From assembly GCA_040880365.1 (NCBI GenBank), contig JBBDIO010000137.1, positions 1 through 32,850 on the forward strand: 32,850 nucleotides of DNA, in the 5' to 3' direction. The stretch is from JBBDIO01 sp040880365. GTDB lineage: Bacteria; Chloroflexota; Anaerolineae; Caldilineales; Caldilineaceae. This document shows, in pieces, positions 7,526 through 15,025 of the stretch. Position numbers and translations under genes: made by a program. Numbering within the stretch: position 1 is the stretch's first letter; every line of letters begins with the position of its first letter. Under the pieces are notes generated by a model that saw nothing but the letters and a program-made list of their open reading frames with translations, did not search any database and was not told the DNA's origin.

Positions 7526-8332
7526 ATGGCTTTCAAACTTGGATACTGTACGTTGCGCTGGCGCAATCCCGATCTCGAGGCCGGTCTGGCAGAGCTAAAA
7601 AATGCCGGCTGGGATGGCTGGGAATGCCGGTTGCCGCTGGAGTGGCTGGGCACGCCTGCCCGCGTGCGCCGCGTCTGCGAAAATGCCGACATGCCACTGG
7701 TGGTCTACACTGCGCTCGGCTCGCCCGAAAAGAGCGACGCCGATAATTTTGAAATGAACAAGCGACGCATGGAATTTGCCGCCGAAGTCGGGGCCGACTG
7801 CTATATGTATATGAGCCGCCGCAAGGAAGAGGGCGAACAGATCGGCGAGGATGATATTAAAGCCGCCGCGGCTGCCGCCGACGCGTGGGGCGAATATGCC
7901 GGGCAGTTCGGCCTGGAACTCAGCTACCACATCCACACCAATCTGCTGGTCGATTCGGTGGAAGACTGGAAGACCTACATGGCAAATCTGAAGGTCGCCA
8001 AGCTCTGTATCGACGTGTCCCATGCCCAACTCTGGGGCTATGAACCGAACCAGTCTTTGCGCGACTTCAAAGATCAGCTCAACTACGTCCACCTGCAAGA
8101 CTATTCTTCCACCTCGCGCCGAGACGATGGCTTCTATCTGCCCGTGTGGGTCGATGTGGGAGAGGGCCAGAACTGCGATTTCCCAGGCATCAAAAATACG
8201 CTGGAAGAGATCCAGTTCGACCGCTGGGTCACTGCGTGTCCGGGCCAACCGATTCCGGGGCAGGAAGATGCTGTCAGCGAGGCCAAACGCAGCGCCCGCA
8301 TGGTGAAATATCTGCGCGACCTGGGCTACTAA
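7526..8332 (+). CDS. sugar phosphate isomerase/epimerase family TIM-barrel protein
   Basis: A 268-residue protein of the xylose-isomerase-like (AP endonuclease family 2) TIM-barrel group. Visible motifs are the strand-1 start KLGYCTLRWRNPDLE, the SYHIHTN segment, LCIDVSHAQLWG with likely metal ligands Asp and His, YVHLQDY, and DVGEGQNCDFPGIKNTL near the C terminus. These are typical of inosose dehydratase/IolE-like and ketose epimerase-like members. The substrate is not determinable. The ATG at 7526 follows AAAGGAG. It lies downstream of the rhamnonate-dehydratase-like gene on the same strand and ends just before a bidirectional terminator, so the two probably serve the same sugar-acid route. 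Confidence 0.82.
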   Translation: MAFKLGYCTLRWRNPDLEAGLAELKNAGWDGWECRLPLEWLGTPARVRRVCENADMPLVVYTALGSPEKSDADNFEMNKRRMEFAAEVGADCYMYMSRRKEEGEQIGEDDIKAAAAAADAWGEYAGQFGLELSYHIHTNLLVDSVEDWKTYMANLKVAKLCIDVSHAQLWGYEPNQSLRDFKDQLNYVHLQDYSSTSRRDDGFYLPVWVDVGEGQNCDFPGIKNTLEEIQFDRWVTACPGQPIPGQEDAVSEAKRSARMVKYLRDLGY

Positions 8333-8378
8333 ACCGACCAGCAAATCTTCTGCATCGCCAGACACAGACGTGTAAATC

Positions 8379-8420
8379 AAAAAGAGACCGGACTTCGCAG
8401 TGAAGTTCGGTCTCTTTTTA
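8379..8420. terminator. bidirectional rho-independent terminator between convergent genes
   Basis: A 16-bp stem (8381-8396 with 8402-8417, one G-T pair, loop GCAGT) has an A-run on the left and a T-run on the right. It therefore reads as an intrinsic terminator on both strands, serving the isomerase gene from the left and the hydroxyacid dehydrogenase gene from the right. Confidence 0.92.
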
Positions 8421-8485
8421 TTACTGCTTTTTGATGCTGCGCGACCATTCAGGCAACAAACTCTGCCCGGTAATTCCAAAAGCGT

Positions 8486-9442
8486 TTAGAAGCCGCGTCG
8501 CTTGTCCACCACATTCACCGGACGCTCGCCGCCCAGGTAGCGTTCCAGATTCGCCATAAAGAATTCGAAGATCTTGCGCGGGCGATGCTGGGAACCACCG
8601 GCCCGATGCGGAGTCAGAATCAGATTGGGCGCATCCCACAGCGGGCTATCTGCGGGCAACGGTTCAATTTCCGTCACATCCAGACCTGCGCCGGCGAGCT
8701 CTCCCGCCTCCAGCGCGCGTACCAATGCCGGTTCATCGACAATGCCCCCACGCGTTACATGCACAAAATAGGCCGTGGGCTTCATCAGCTTAAATTCTTC
8801 CTCGCCGATGAGGTGATAGGTCTCTGCCGTGAGCGGGCAGGCTGTCATCACCACGTCGGAGCGGGCAATCAGGCTGTGAATGTTTTCCTTGGTAGAGGGC
8901 AGCAATTCCTGCACCCCTGCCGGCGCTTCGGTGCGCACAGCGTCTACCGCGATGATGTCCATATCATAGCCCTGCGCACGCTTCACCATCTCGATGCCAA
9001 AGCCACCCATGCCGATAATGCCCAAGGTGCCGCCGGTCAGCTCGACCACAGACATGCCACGCGTCCAGGAATGCTCTTTCTTACCATTCAAAGCCAGCGG
9101 AATCTGACGCGCCAATGCCAACGCAAAGGCCCACGCGTGCTCTGCACCCTGGCTGGCATACAGGCCCGCAACATTGCTCACCATCACATCATCGCGTTCG
9201 ATAATTTCGGGGAAGAGAAACTTATCCATCCCCGCGCTAAAAGACTGGATCCAGCGCAAACCCGGGGCCGCAGCACACACCGCCGGCGGGAAATAGCCCA
9301 GAATGACTTCTACATCCTTGGCAACTGCACACGCCTGGTCTTCATTCTCAGCAAAATGAACCTGGTGGCCGTTGGCTTCGCCCAACTCGCGAAAAGCCTG
9401 GACTTGCTCCGGGGTAAACGGGTAATAGACCAAAATCTGCAT
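8486..9442 (-). CDS. D-2-hydroxyacid dehydrogenase, NAD-dependent
   Basis: A 318-residue protein of the D-isomer-specific 2-hydroxyacid dehydrogenase family (glyoxylate/hydroxypyruvate reductase-like), which reduces 2-keto acids with NAD(P)H. The nucleotide-binding site is GTLGIIGMGGFGIEMVKRAQ (GxGxxG at about 144-149), and the Asp in IIAVDA fits NAD preference. Catalytic residues are R231 (HVTRGGIVDE), E260 (EIEPLPADSPLW) and H279 (LTPHRAGG). I use the ATG at 9442, preceded by GCGGAGAA, rather than an in-frame start at 9466. The gene stands alone, divergent from phhB, and ends at a shared terminator. The physiological substrate is unknown. Confidence 0.87.
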   Translation of the reverse strand: MQILVYYPFTPEQVQAFRELGEANGHQVHFAENEDQACAVAKDVEVILGYFPPAVCAAAPGLRWIQSFSAGMDKFLFPEIIERDDVMVSNVAGLYASQGAEHAWAFALALARQIPLALNGKKEHSWTRGMSVVELTGGTLGIIGMGGFGIEMVKRAQGYDMDIIAVDAVRTEAPAGVQELLPSTKENIHSLIARSDVVMTACPLTAETYHLIGEEEFKLMKPTAYFVHVTRGGIVDEPALVRALEAGELAGAGLDVTEIEPLPADSPLWDAPNLILTPHRAGGSQHRPRKIFEFFMANLERYLGGERPVNVVDKRRGF

Positions 9443-9481
9443 AACAATTCTCCGCCTAGGTGGCATACAAACACTTAAAAA

Positions 9482-9643
9482 ATGGATGAAACATTACAAT
9501 ATGCTGAATCCGGCAATATGCCAAAATCAGAGGGTTTGCGCATGGCGCGCACGACAAAAAGGGCAATCTTACTGAGTAGAGGGCCGGGTCTCTCGTACAG
9601 TGAACTGTGTGCGATGGATTTAGATCGCACACAGTTTTTGTAA
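9482..9643 (+). other. short unassigned ORF (53 codons), doubtful
   Basis: An open frame from ATG 9482 to TAA 9643 occupies most of the intergenic region between the dehydrogenase and phhB. It has no clear ribosome binding site and no recognisable motif. Its last 14 codons coincide with a perfect inverted repeat. It may be chance, a leader peptide or part of an untranslated RNA. I see no other gene in 9443-9715. Confidence 0.15.
9603..9639 (+). terminator. orphan intrinsic terminator-like hairpin upstream of phhB
   Basis: AACTGTGTGCGAT (9603-9615) pairs perfectly over 13 bp with ATCGCACACAGTT (9624-9636), loop GGATTTAG, and is followed by a run of T to 9639. No recognised gene on the plus strand ends here. 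It may terminate a short transcript or attenuate phhB. Confidence 0.6.
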
Positions 9644-9715
9644 ACGGGCGCAGAATTACAGTGCCAGACACTATGCATGACGCAACGCCAGACATAAGGC
9701 GGAAGGAAATACACA

Positions 9716-10003
9716 ATGCCTCAGGCACTCAGTCAGGCTGAACTAGACCAGTCACTCCAGCAATTGGATGGCTGGGAAGTAAAAGACGGTAAACTCCATA
9801 CAGAGTTGGAATTTGATGATTTTGTCCACGCATTTGGCTTTATGACCCAGGCGGCTATGCTCGCCGAAAAGATGGATCACCACCCCGAATGGTTCAACGT
9901 CTACAATCGGGTAGTCATCGACCTGGTGACTCACGATGCGGGCAATGCAATCAGCGCGCGCGACATAAAGCTAGCCAAGGCCCTAAGCCAATTGGTAGAT
10001 TAA
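9716..10003 (+). CDS. phhB: 4a-hydroxytetrahydrobiopterin dehydratase (pterin carbinolamine dehydratase)
   Basis: A 95-residue protein with the full PCD/DCoH family pattern. The active-site motif is EKMDHHPEWFNVYNRV, with H55, H56 and E58, and a second histidine lies in VTHDAGNAISARD (H73). The enzyme dehydrates the 4a-hydroxy pterin formed by aromatic amino acid hydroxylases; in bacteria without a hydroxylase it may support molybdopterin metabolism. No hydroxylase gene is in the window. Its length is typical. GGAAGGAAA precedes the ATG at 9716. Confidence 0.92.
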   Translation: MPQALSQAELDQSLQQLDGWEVKDGKLHTELEFDDFVHAFGFMTQAAMLAEKMDHHPEWFNVYNRVVIDLVTHDAGNAISARDIKLAKALSQLVD

Positions 10004-10062
10004 CTACACTCATGAGAATACGGATATCATCCGCCGACTTGCACAAGTTGTCAAATGAATTA

Positions 10063-10097
10063 GGGAGTTGATTGTACATAATTGTACATGGGAGTTG
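10063..10097. promoter_or_regulatory. possible operator: twin TGTACA palindromes
   Basis: ATTGTACAT occurs at 10071-10079 and again at 10081-10089, so the palindromic TGTACA cores are centred 10 bp apart, one helical turn. The pair is bracketed by direct copies of GGGAGTTG at 10063-10070 and 10090-10097. This arrangement suggests a repressor or activator site for the downstream peroxiredoxin gene or the upstream phhB. No regulator gene is adjacent. Confidence 0.35.
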
Positions 10098-10167
10098 GCA
10101 CATAATTGCGCACACTATCAGCAAATCGGGCCAAATCAGTATGATCAACTGCCGAAGCGACCTGCCT

Positions 10168-10197
10168 TTGGCTCTGGACATCCGCTTCGGGTAAGAT
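10168..10197 (+). promoter_or_regulatory. possible promoter of the OsmC-family gene
   Basis: TTGGCT (10168-10173) and TAAGAT (10192-10197) are 18 bp apart, each matching the sigma-70 consensus at 4/6 positions. The element overlaps an 8-bp inverted repeat (CCGAAGCG/CGCTTCGG). A leader of about 115 nt would precede the ATG at 10317. Confidence 0.3.
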
Positions 10198-10214
10198 AGG
10201 GCGTGTAGACCAAC

Positions 10215-10280
10215 CGCAGTAGGCATCGACGCAGTAGGCATCGACAGTGGCTGCCGGTGATAGCCATCAGTGATAGCCAT
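10215..10280 (+). repeat. short tandem and direct repeats in the OsmC leader
   Basis: CGCAGTAGGCATCGA is tandemly duplicated exactly (10215-10229 and 10230-10244). GTGATAGCCAT is then repeated with a 13-bp period (10257-10267 and 10270-10280). The 313-bp spacer 10004-10316 holds no gene; besides these repeats I see only the operator-like and promoter-like sites. Confidence 0.8.
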
Positions 10281-10316
10281 TTACACAAATATCAGACAGA
10301 AAAGAGGAGACACACA

Positions 10317-10745
10317 ATGCCGGTACGATCAGCAGATGCAACCTGGAAGGGCACGCTCAAAGAGGGCAGCGGCTCACTGAAGTTGGGCAGCGGTCGCTAT
10401 GAAGGCCCGTATACTTTTGCTTCCCGCTTCGAAGAAGCCGACGACGGCACCAACCCCGAAGAACTGATTGGCGCAGCTCATGCTGGTTGCTATTCCATGT
10501 TCCTGTCGGCGCTGCTCACCAACAACGGCTTCACGCCCGACACCATCCACACCACCGCCAAGGTGCACCTGGGTGCAGGCCCCACCATCACCAAGATCGA
10601 ACTGACCACCGAAGCCACGGTTCCCGGTGTGGACCAGGCCAAATTCGACGAACTGGCAGCAGAAGCCAAAGCCAAGTGCCCCATCTCCAAGGCGCTTGCC
10701 AGTGTGGAAGAGATTGTACTCAACGCCACACTTACTTCGGCCTAA
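10317..10745 (+). CDS. OsmC-family peroxiredoxin
   Basis: A 142-residue protein of the OsmC subfamily, cytosolic thiol peroxidases that reduce organic hydroperoxides, usually with lipoyl or thiol partners. The two redox cysteines are present: C58 in GAAHAGCYSMFLSALL and C121 in KAKCPISKAL. The N-terminal ATWKGTLKEGSGSLKLGSG and FEEADDGTNPEELIGA blocks match OsmC rather than Ohr proteins. It is full length. The ATG at 10317 follows AGAGGAGA. The long leader with repeats suggests regulated expression, perhaps by stress. Confidence 0.92.
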   Translation: MPVRSADATWKGTLKEGSGSLKLGSGRYEGPYTFASRFEEADDGTNPEELIGAAHAGCYSMFLSALLTNNGFTPDTIHTTAKVHLGAGPTITKIELTTEATVPGVDQAKFDELAAEAKAKCPISKALASVEEIVLNATLTSA

Positions 10746-10770
10746 GTCGCGTCTTCCCCCTGCCTGTTGG

Positions 10771-10807
10771 CGCGTGGGGCATACGTCAAACGGCGTGGCC
10801 CCACGCG
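10771..10807. terminator. GC-rich hairpin between convergent genes
   Basis: CGCGTGGGGC (10771-10780) pairs perfectly with GCCCCACGCG (10798-10807) around a 17-nt loop. It lies between the OsmC gene and the convergent acetyltransferase gene, where a terminator would be expected, but no T-run follows on either strand. Confidence 0.4.
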
Positions 10808-10860
10808 TACGATCCCCTGCTTCTCTCCGCGCATTTCCTGCATCTGAAATTATCACTCAA

Positions 10861-11460
10861 TCAGGATAGGCCCAGCCGCATCGCCAGCGCGGGACTATCG
10901 TCTTCATCGCGCGCGCGATCCGGATGAAAGCCCAGCCGCGCATAAACGGGCACAGCCCCCGGTGCCGCGCGCACAGTTATCTCGGTCAGGCCGGGGCGCT
11001 TGCGGCGGCAACGCGCCACGGCATTGGCGACCAGCGCACGCCCAATCCCCCGCCGCTGATGGGCATCATCGACAAACAAGAGCGAAATATGCCGGTGTTC
11101 TCGCACTTCTATCACACCCACGATGGGCGGAGAATCGGACACTGACGCGTGCCAGAGCACGCCCGTCCCAGAAGAATCCGTATAAGACTTCGTTTGCGGC
11201 CAGATACTGGCGCTCGAATTCAGTCTGCACACCAGTGCAAAATGATGAAAATTGTGACGCGCATAAAGCGCCTGCGCGCTAAGATACTGACGAATACCCG
11301 TACGCGAACGGGCGGGAAAGTCGTCGGCTATATAGTTGTGAAACAAGCGCATTACCATCCCACTTACTTCGGGAATATCCGCTTCTTGCATTTCGCAATA
11401 AGAAAACATCATCGACTTCAATTCAAACTGGTTTGGTTCAGCAGACAGGTTTTCAATCAT
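10861..11460 (-). CDS. GNAT-family N-acetyltransferase
   Basis: A protein of about 199 residues with a GNAT fold; these enzymes transfer an acyl group from acetyl-CoA to an amine. The acetyl-CoA pyrophosphate-binding motif is visible in SLLFVDDAHQRRGIGRALV (R/Q-x-x-G-x-G/A type), followed by VYARLGFHP, the usual helix/strand near the end. The N-terminal FSYCEMQEADIPEVSGMV is the normal beta-1/alpha-1 opening. The start is uncertain: no candidate has a clear ribosome site. ATG 11460 is used here; ATG 11412 or 11409 would begin directly at the fold, and TTG 11484 is also open. The acceptor substrate cannot be predicted. Region 11461-11758 upstream holds only a short GATCCG/CGGATC hairpin (11560-11574). 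Confidence 0.75.
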   Translation of the reverse strand: MIENLSAEPNQFELKSMMFSYCEMQEADIPEVSGMVMRLFHNYIADDFPARSRTGIRQYLSAQALYARHNFHHFALVCRLNSSASIWPQTKSYTDSSGTGVLWHASVSDSPPIVGVIEVREHRHISLLFVDDAHQRRGIGRALVANAVARCRRKRPGLTEITVRAAPGAVPVYARLGFHPDRARDEDDSPALAMRLGLS

Positions 11461-11758
11461 TGGTCTGCATTTGTGGGGCAGCAATAGATAGTTACCGGTA
11501 GGCAGCTACACCTATTTTACGTCACTTTACCCTATGCGCCAGTAAGACCGTAGGCAAACGATCCGAAACGGATCCGGGCGCAGACCGATTTCATAGCCAA
11601 TTTGCTCAACCCAATCGTTATCTGTTACCATGCCCAGCATGATAACAGCGTCTGCCAGGTCGTGCCCGCACCGACCGGCCCAAACCAATCCTAGCCCTCC
11701 TCTCAGTTCGCATCCAATAAACTTCAGGCGTGCGCGCTACCGCAGCCAAATTCAGCAC

Positions 11759-13300
11759 ATGCAGCCAGTTCAGCGCGCGTGGCGACACATGATCCTCACC
11801 CTGTGCTGCCTTGCCGGCATACTCGGCGCGATCTTACCCACCGGCGCAGCCCAGGCGCAAACCGATGCCGAAACCGTGCAACAGCTATCCGGTTCCGCCC
11901 AGGAGATCGTGGCGGCGATTAACCAGCATCGCGTGAATAATGGACTCAACGCCCTGGCAGTAAATGCGCACCTCAATCAGGCCGCGCAAGGCCAGGCGAC
12001 CGACATGATGGTGAACTACAACTACAGCCACCGGGGATCGGATGGATCCACCGTCAAGATGCGGGTGGCGCGCACCGGCTATGCTGCGGAACCGTGGGTC
12101 AGCGAAAACTGGGTATCTTCCAGCAGCGTAGATGGCGCAATGCGGTGGTGGATGGCAGATTATATCCACCGGGTAAACATATTGACGCCCCACTGGCAAG
12201 AAGTGGGCGTCGGCATTGCCAGTCGCCCCAATACGGGCGAGATAATTTTTGTGACCGTATTTTCTGCCGGGCGCAGCGAAGCCGCAGTGCAGGCTTCAGT
12301 CGTACCGGCCGCCCAGCCTGCGCCGGCTCCGGCCCCTGCAGCCGCCCCGCGGCCCGCGGTCGATGTCCCGCCCGGCGGCATGGACTACACCATCCGCAGC
12401 GGCGATACATTGTTGGGCATTGCCATTCGCCACAATCTGGATTGGCGCGTGGTCGCCGCGGGCAATGGCCTGGGCGAACATTCGGTGCTCCAAATCGGTC
12501 AGGTTGTGCGTCTTCCCGGTGTCGAAGCCGCCGGTCTGGCGCAATTTGATGAGAGCGCTACCACAGGCTCGACCGCCTCGACCGAGAGCGATTCCACCGA
12601 TAGTGATTTTGTCCAAGAGACGGCGCCTGCCGCACCGCCCATTCCCACCGAACCCTATACGGTCCAGCCCGGCGACACACTGTTCAGCATTGCGGCCCGC
12701 AACGGCATTACGTGGCAAGAATTGGCCGGGCTAAATAATTTCCAGGAATCGGACTTTTTGCAGATTGGGCAGGCGATGGTGATCCCGGCGCGCCCAGGCA
12801 CAGTGCAGGTCACAGCCGCAAAAACCACTACAGTCGCGCAACCGGAACTCGCCGCCAACGAAACCGTGGGTGAACCTGTCGCAGTCGCGGCCAGTGTGAA
12901 CCTGGGTGCTGCGCCCGCCGCCACAACAGAGCCTACTACCCCGAATACAAGTGGCTTCGTGACAGCAGGCTATACAACCAACCCGACGCCACGCGAAAAC
13001 AGGTCCACAAACGCTTCGTCTGACGCAACAGCGGCATCTGCCCCGGCGAGCCAGGCCAGCGTCGGCAACACCGTTCCTGTAACTGTCGAATCCTTGCCCG
13101 TGGTCGAATCTGTGCCGGTCGTTGCCGCATCACCAGCCGCCCCCCCGTCTACCGCGGGCGCAGTTCACATTGTGGCCGCGGGGGATACCATCATCAGCAT
13201 TGCCCTGCGCCATGCCGTAGACTGGCAGCAATTACTCGATCTGAACGGACTGAACGACCAGAGTATTTTGCAATTGGGTCAGACAATCCGCCTGCCCTAG
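11759..13300 (+). CDS. secreted CAP-domain protein with three LysM domains
   Basis: With the ATG at 11759 this is 513 residues. Residues 1-33 form a signal peptide with an AQA cleavage site. A CAP (SCP/PR1-like) domain covers about 46-172, with H91 (SHRGSDG), E116 (SENW) and H137 (HRVNIL) matching the family's cavity residues. Three LysM peptidoglycan-binding domains follow at about 209-253, 299-343 and 469-513 (for example YTVQPGDTLFSIAARNGITW). They are joined by Ala/Pro/Thr/Ser-rich linkers. The protein should bind cell-wall or extracellular glycans outside the cell; the role of bacterial CAP domains is poorly known. The frame is open upstream to an ATG at 11630, but that would bury the signal peptide; neither start has a good ribosome site. 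Confidence 0.85.
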   Translation: MQPVQRAWRHMILTLCCLAGILGAILPTGAAQAQTDAETVQQLSGSAQEIVAAINQHRVNNGLNALAVNAHLNQAAQGQATDMMVNYNYSHRGSDGSTVKMRVARTGYAAEPWVSENWVSSSSVDGAMRWWMADYIHRVNILTPHWQEVGVGIASRPNTGEIIFVTVFSAGRSEAAVQASVVPAAQPAPAPAPAAAPRPAVDVPPGGMDYTIRSGDTLLGIAIRHNLDWRVVAAGNGLGEHSVLQIGQVVRLPGVEAAGLAQFDESATTGSTASTESDSTDSDFVQETAPAAPPIPTEPYTVQPGDTLFSIAARNGITWQELAGLNNFQESDFLQIGQAMVIPARPGTVQVTAAKTTTVAQPELAANETVGEPVAVAASVNLGAAPAATTEPTTPNTSGFVTAGYTTNPTPRENRSTNASSDATAASAPASQASVGNTVPVTVESLPVVESVPVVAASPAAPPSTAGAVHIVAAGDTIISIALRHAVDWQQLLDLNGLNDQSILQLGQTIRLP

Positions 13301-13302
13301 GC

Positions 13303-13331
13303 TTGACAAGCCACCATGGCTGGACTATGAT
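13303..13331 (+). promoter_or_regulatory. consensus sigma-70 promoter of the methionine operon
   Basis: TTGACA (13303-13308) and TATGAT (13326-13331) are separated by exactly 17 bp: a perfect -35 and a 5/6 -10. The predicted start near 13338 is about 18 nt before the SAM-I riboswitch. Confidence 0.88.
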
Positions 13332-13355
13332 CGGCTGAATGATCACAACTGAATG

Positions 13356-13473
<118 letters not shown>

Positions 13474-13481
<8 letters not shown>

Positions 13482-13577
13482 ATTGTAGGCTCTTCGCTTA
13501 CGATGCGCTATCTACGGAACGCAGCATCGCCGGTCAGCTTGCAGGCGCACCTCTCATCCGGAGATGAGGGGTTTTTT
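13474..13577 (+). terminator. riboswitch expression platform: terminator and antiterminator
   Basis: The terminator is ACCTCTCATC (13549-13558) paired with GATGAGGGGT (13563-13572), loop CGGA, then six T at 13572-13577. The 3' strand of the aptamer P1, GATGAGAG (13474-13481), is the exact complement of CTCTCATC (13551-13558) in the terminator's left arm, so the antiterminator is directly visible. A small CGATGC/GCATCG hairpin (13501-13528) sits between them. This predicts transcriptional OFF control by SAM. Confidence 0.93.
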
Positions 13578-13718
13578 GTATCCTACACCTGCCGCCGCAA
13601 CAGCTCTGGGCAAGCGTGTTTAGCAGATTTGTGCAGGTTCCCCAGTACCCGAATATCTGCATTTCAACCTATCAATGTTTCATCGACAAGCAAGTTCAGA
13701 GAAGAGGAAAAGATTCAC

Positions 13719-15005
13719 ATGTCCGAAGAACGTCAATTGGGCTTCGCCACCCGTCAACTGCACGCCGGTCAGGAACCAGATACCGCCACCGGCAGCCGCG
13801 CAGTTCCCATCTACCAGACCACAAGCTACCAATTCCGCGATACCGAACATGCAGCCAATCTCTTTGCCTTGCAGGAATTCGGCAACATCTACACCCGCAT
13901 CATGAACCCCACGACCGATGTGCTGGAACAACGCCTGGCCTCGCTCGAAGGCGGTGTAGGCGCGCTGGCCTCCAGCAGCGGACACGGGGCGCAGATCATG
14001 GCAATTATGACCATTTGCAGCGCAGGCGACCACATTGTGACCAGCAGCCGGCTCTATGGCGGCACCTACAACCAGTTTCGCTATACCTTGCCGCGCATGG
14101 GCATCGAAGTCACGTTCGTAGACCCCAGCGATCCCGCCAATTTTGAAAAGGCCGTCCAGCCCAATACCAAGATTCTCTACGGCGAGACACTGGGCAATCC
14201 CGACATTTCGGTCTTCCCCCTGGAGGAAGTTGCAGCCATTGCCCAGTCCCACGGCATCCCCCTCATGATCGACAACACCTTTGCCACGCCCTATCTGTGC
14301 CGTCCCATCGAATGGGGCGCGGATATTGTGGTCCACAGCACCACCAAATTCATTGGCGGGCATGGCACCACCATTGGTGGCGCAATCATCGACGGCGGCA
14401 AATTCGACTGGCGCAGCGGACGCTTCGAAAACTTCACCACACCCGATCCCAGCTATCACGGGCTGGTCTATGCCGATCTGGGCGCGCCCGCTTTCATCCT
14501 CAAGGCTCGGGTCCAGATCCTGCGCGATGTGGGCGCATGTCAGGCCCCCCTGAACAGCTGGCTCACCGTCCAGGGCATCGAAACCCTGAATCTGCGCATG
14601 GATCGCCATGTGGCAAATGCCGAAGCCGTGGCCGATTATCTGAACGGGCACGACGCCGTCGATTGGGTAACACATCCCAGCTTGGCAACGCACCCCGACC
14701 ACGACGCGGCCAAGAAATATTTGCCCAAGGGCGCGGGCGCAGTGCTGGGCTTTGGGATTCGCGGCGGCATCGAAGCCGGTCGCAAGTTTATCAACAGCCT
14801 GAAGCTCTTTAGCCACCTGGCGAACGTGGGCGACGCCAAAAGCCTGGCGATTCATCCTGCCAGCACCACCCACAGCCAGCTCAATCCCGACGAAATGGTC
14901 ACCGCGGGGGTCACGTCCGACTTTGTGCGGCTCAGCGTAGGGCTGGAAGATCTCGATGATATTTTCTGGGATCTGGATCAGGCATTGGCTGCGGCTACTG
15001 CATGA
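13719..15005 (+). CDS. metY: O-acetylhomoserine aminocarboxypropyltransferase (sulfhydrylase)
   Basis: A 428-residue PLP enzyme of the Cys/Met metabolism family. It makes homocysteine directly from O-acetylhomoserine and sulfide. The PLP lysine is K210 in VVHSTTKFIGGHGTTIGG. The N-terminal FATRQLHAGQEPDTATGSRAVPIYQTTSY and YTRIMNPT blocks are typical, and the length (about 430) fits MetY rather than the shorter MetB/MetC. I chose the ATG at 13719 because AGAGGAAAA precedes it and the frame before it is riboswitch leader. The gene is first in the SAM-I-controlled operon and is followed immediately by metX, which supplies its substrate. It would also accept sulfide from any assimilation route, including the sulfur module upstream. 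Confidence 0.95.
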   Translation: MSEERQLGFATRQLHAGQEPDTATGSRAVPIYQTTSYQFRDTEHAANLFALQEFGNIYTRIMNPTTDVLEQRLASLEGGVGALASSSGHGAQIMAIMTICSAGDHIVTSSRLYGGTYNQFRYTLPRMGIEVTFVDPSDPANFEKAVQPNTKILYGETLGNPDISVFPLEEVAAIAQSHGIPLMIDNTFATPYLCRPIEWGADIVVHSTTKFIGGHGTTIGGAIIDGGKFDWRSGRFENFTTPDPSYHGLVYADLGAPAFILKARVQILRDVGACQAPLNSWLTVQGIETLNLRMDRHVANAEAVADYLNGHDAVDWVTHPSLATHPDHDAAKKYLPKGAGAVLGFGIRGGIEAGRKFINSLKLFSHLANVGDAKSLAIHPASTTHSQLNPDEMVTAGVTSDFVRLSVGLEDLDDIFWDLDQALAAATA

Positions 15006-15025
15006 GTTCGCCGGTGGAGGTAAGC

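Noticed and set aside
10096..10108. A sigma-54-like TGGCAC...TTGC element
   Set aside because: The spacing is one base too short for a -24/-12 promoter and no sigma-54 activator is nearby.
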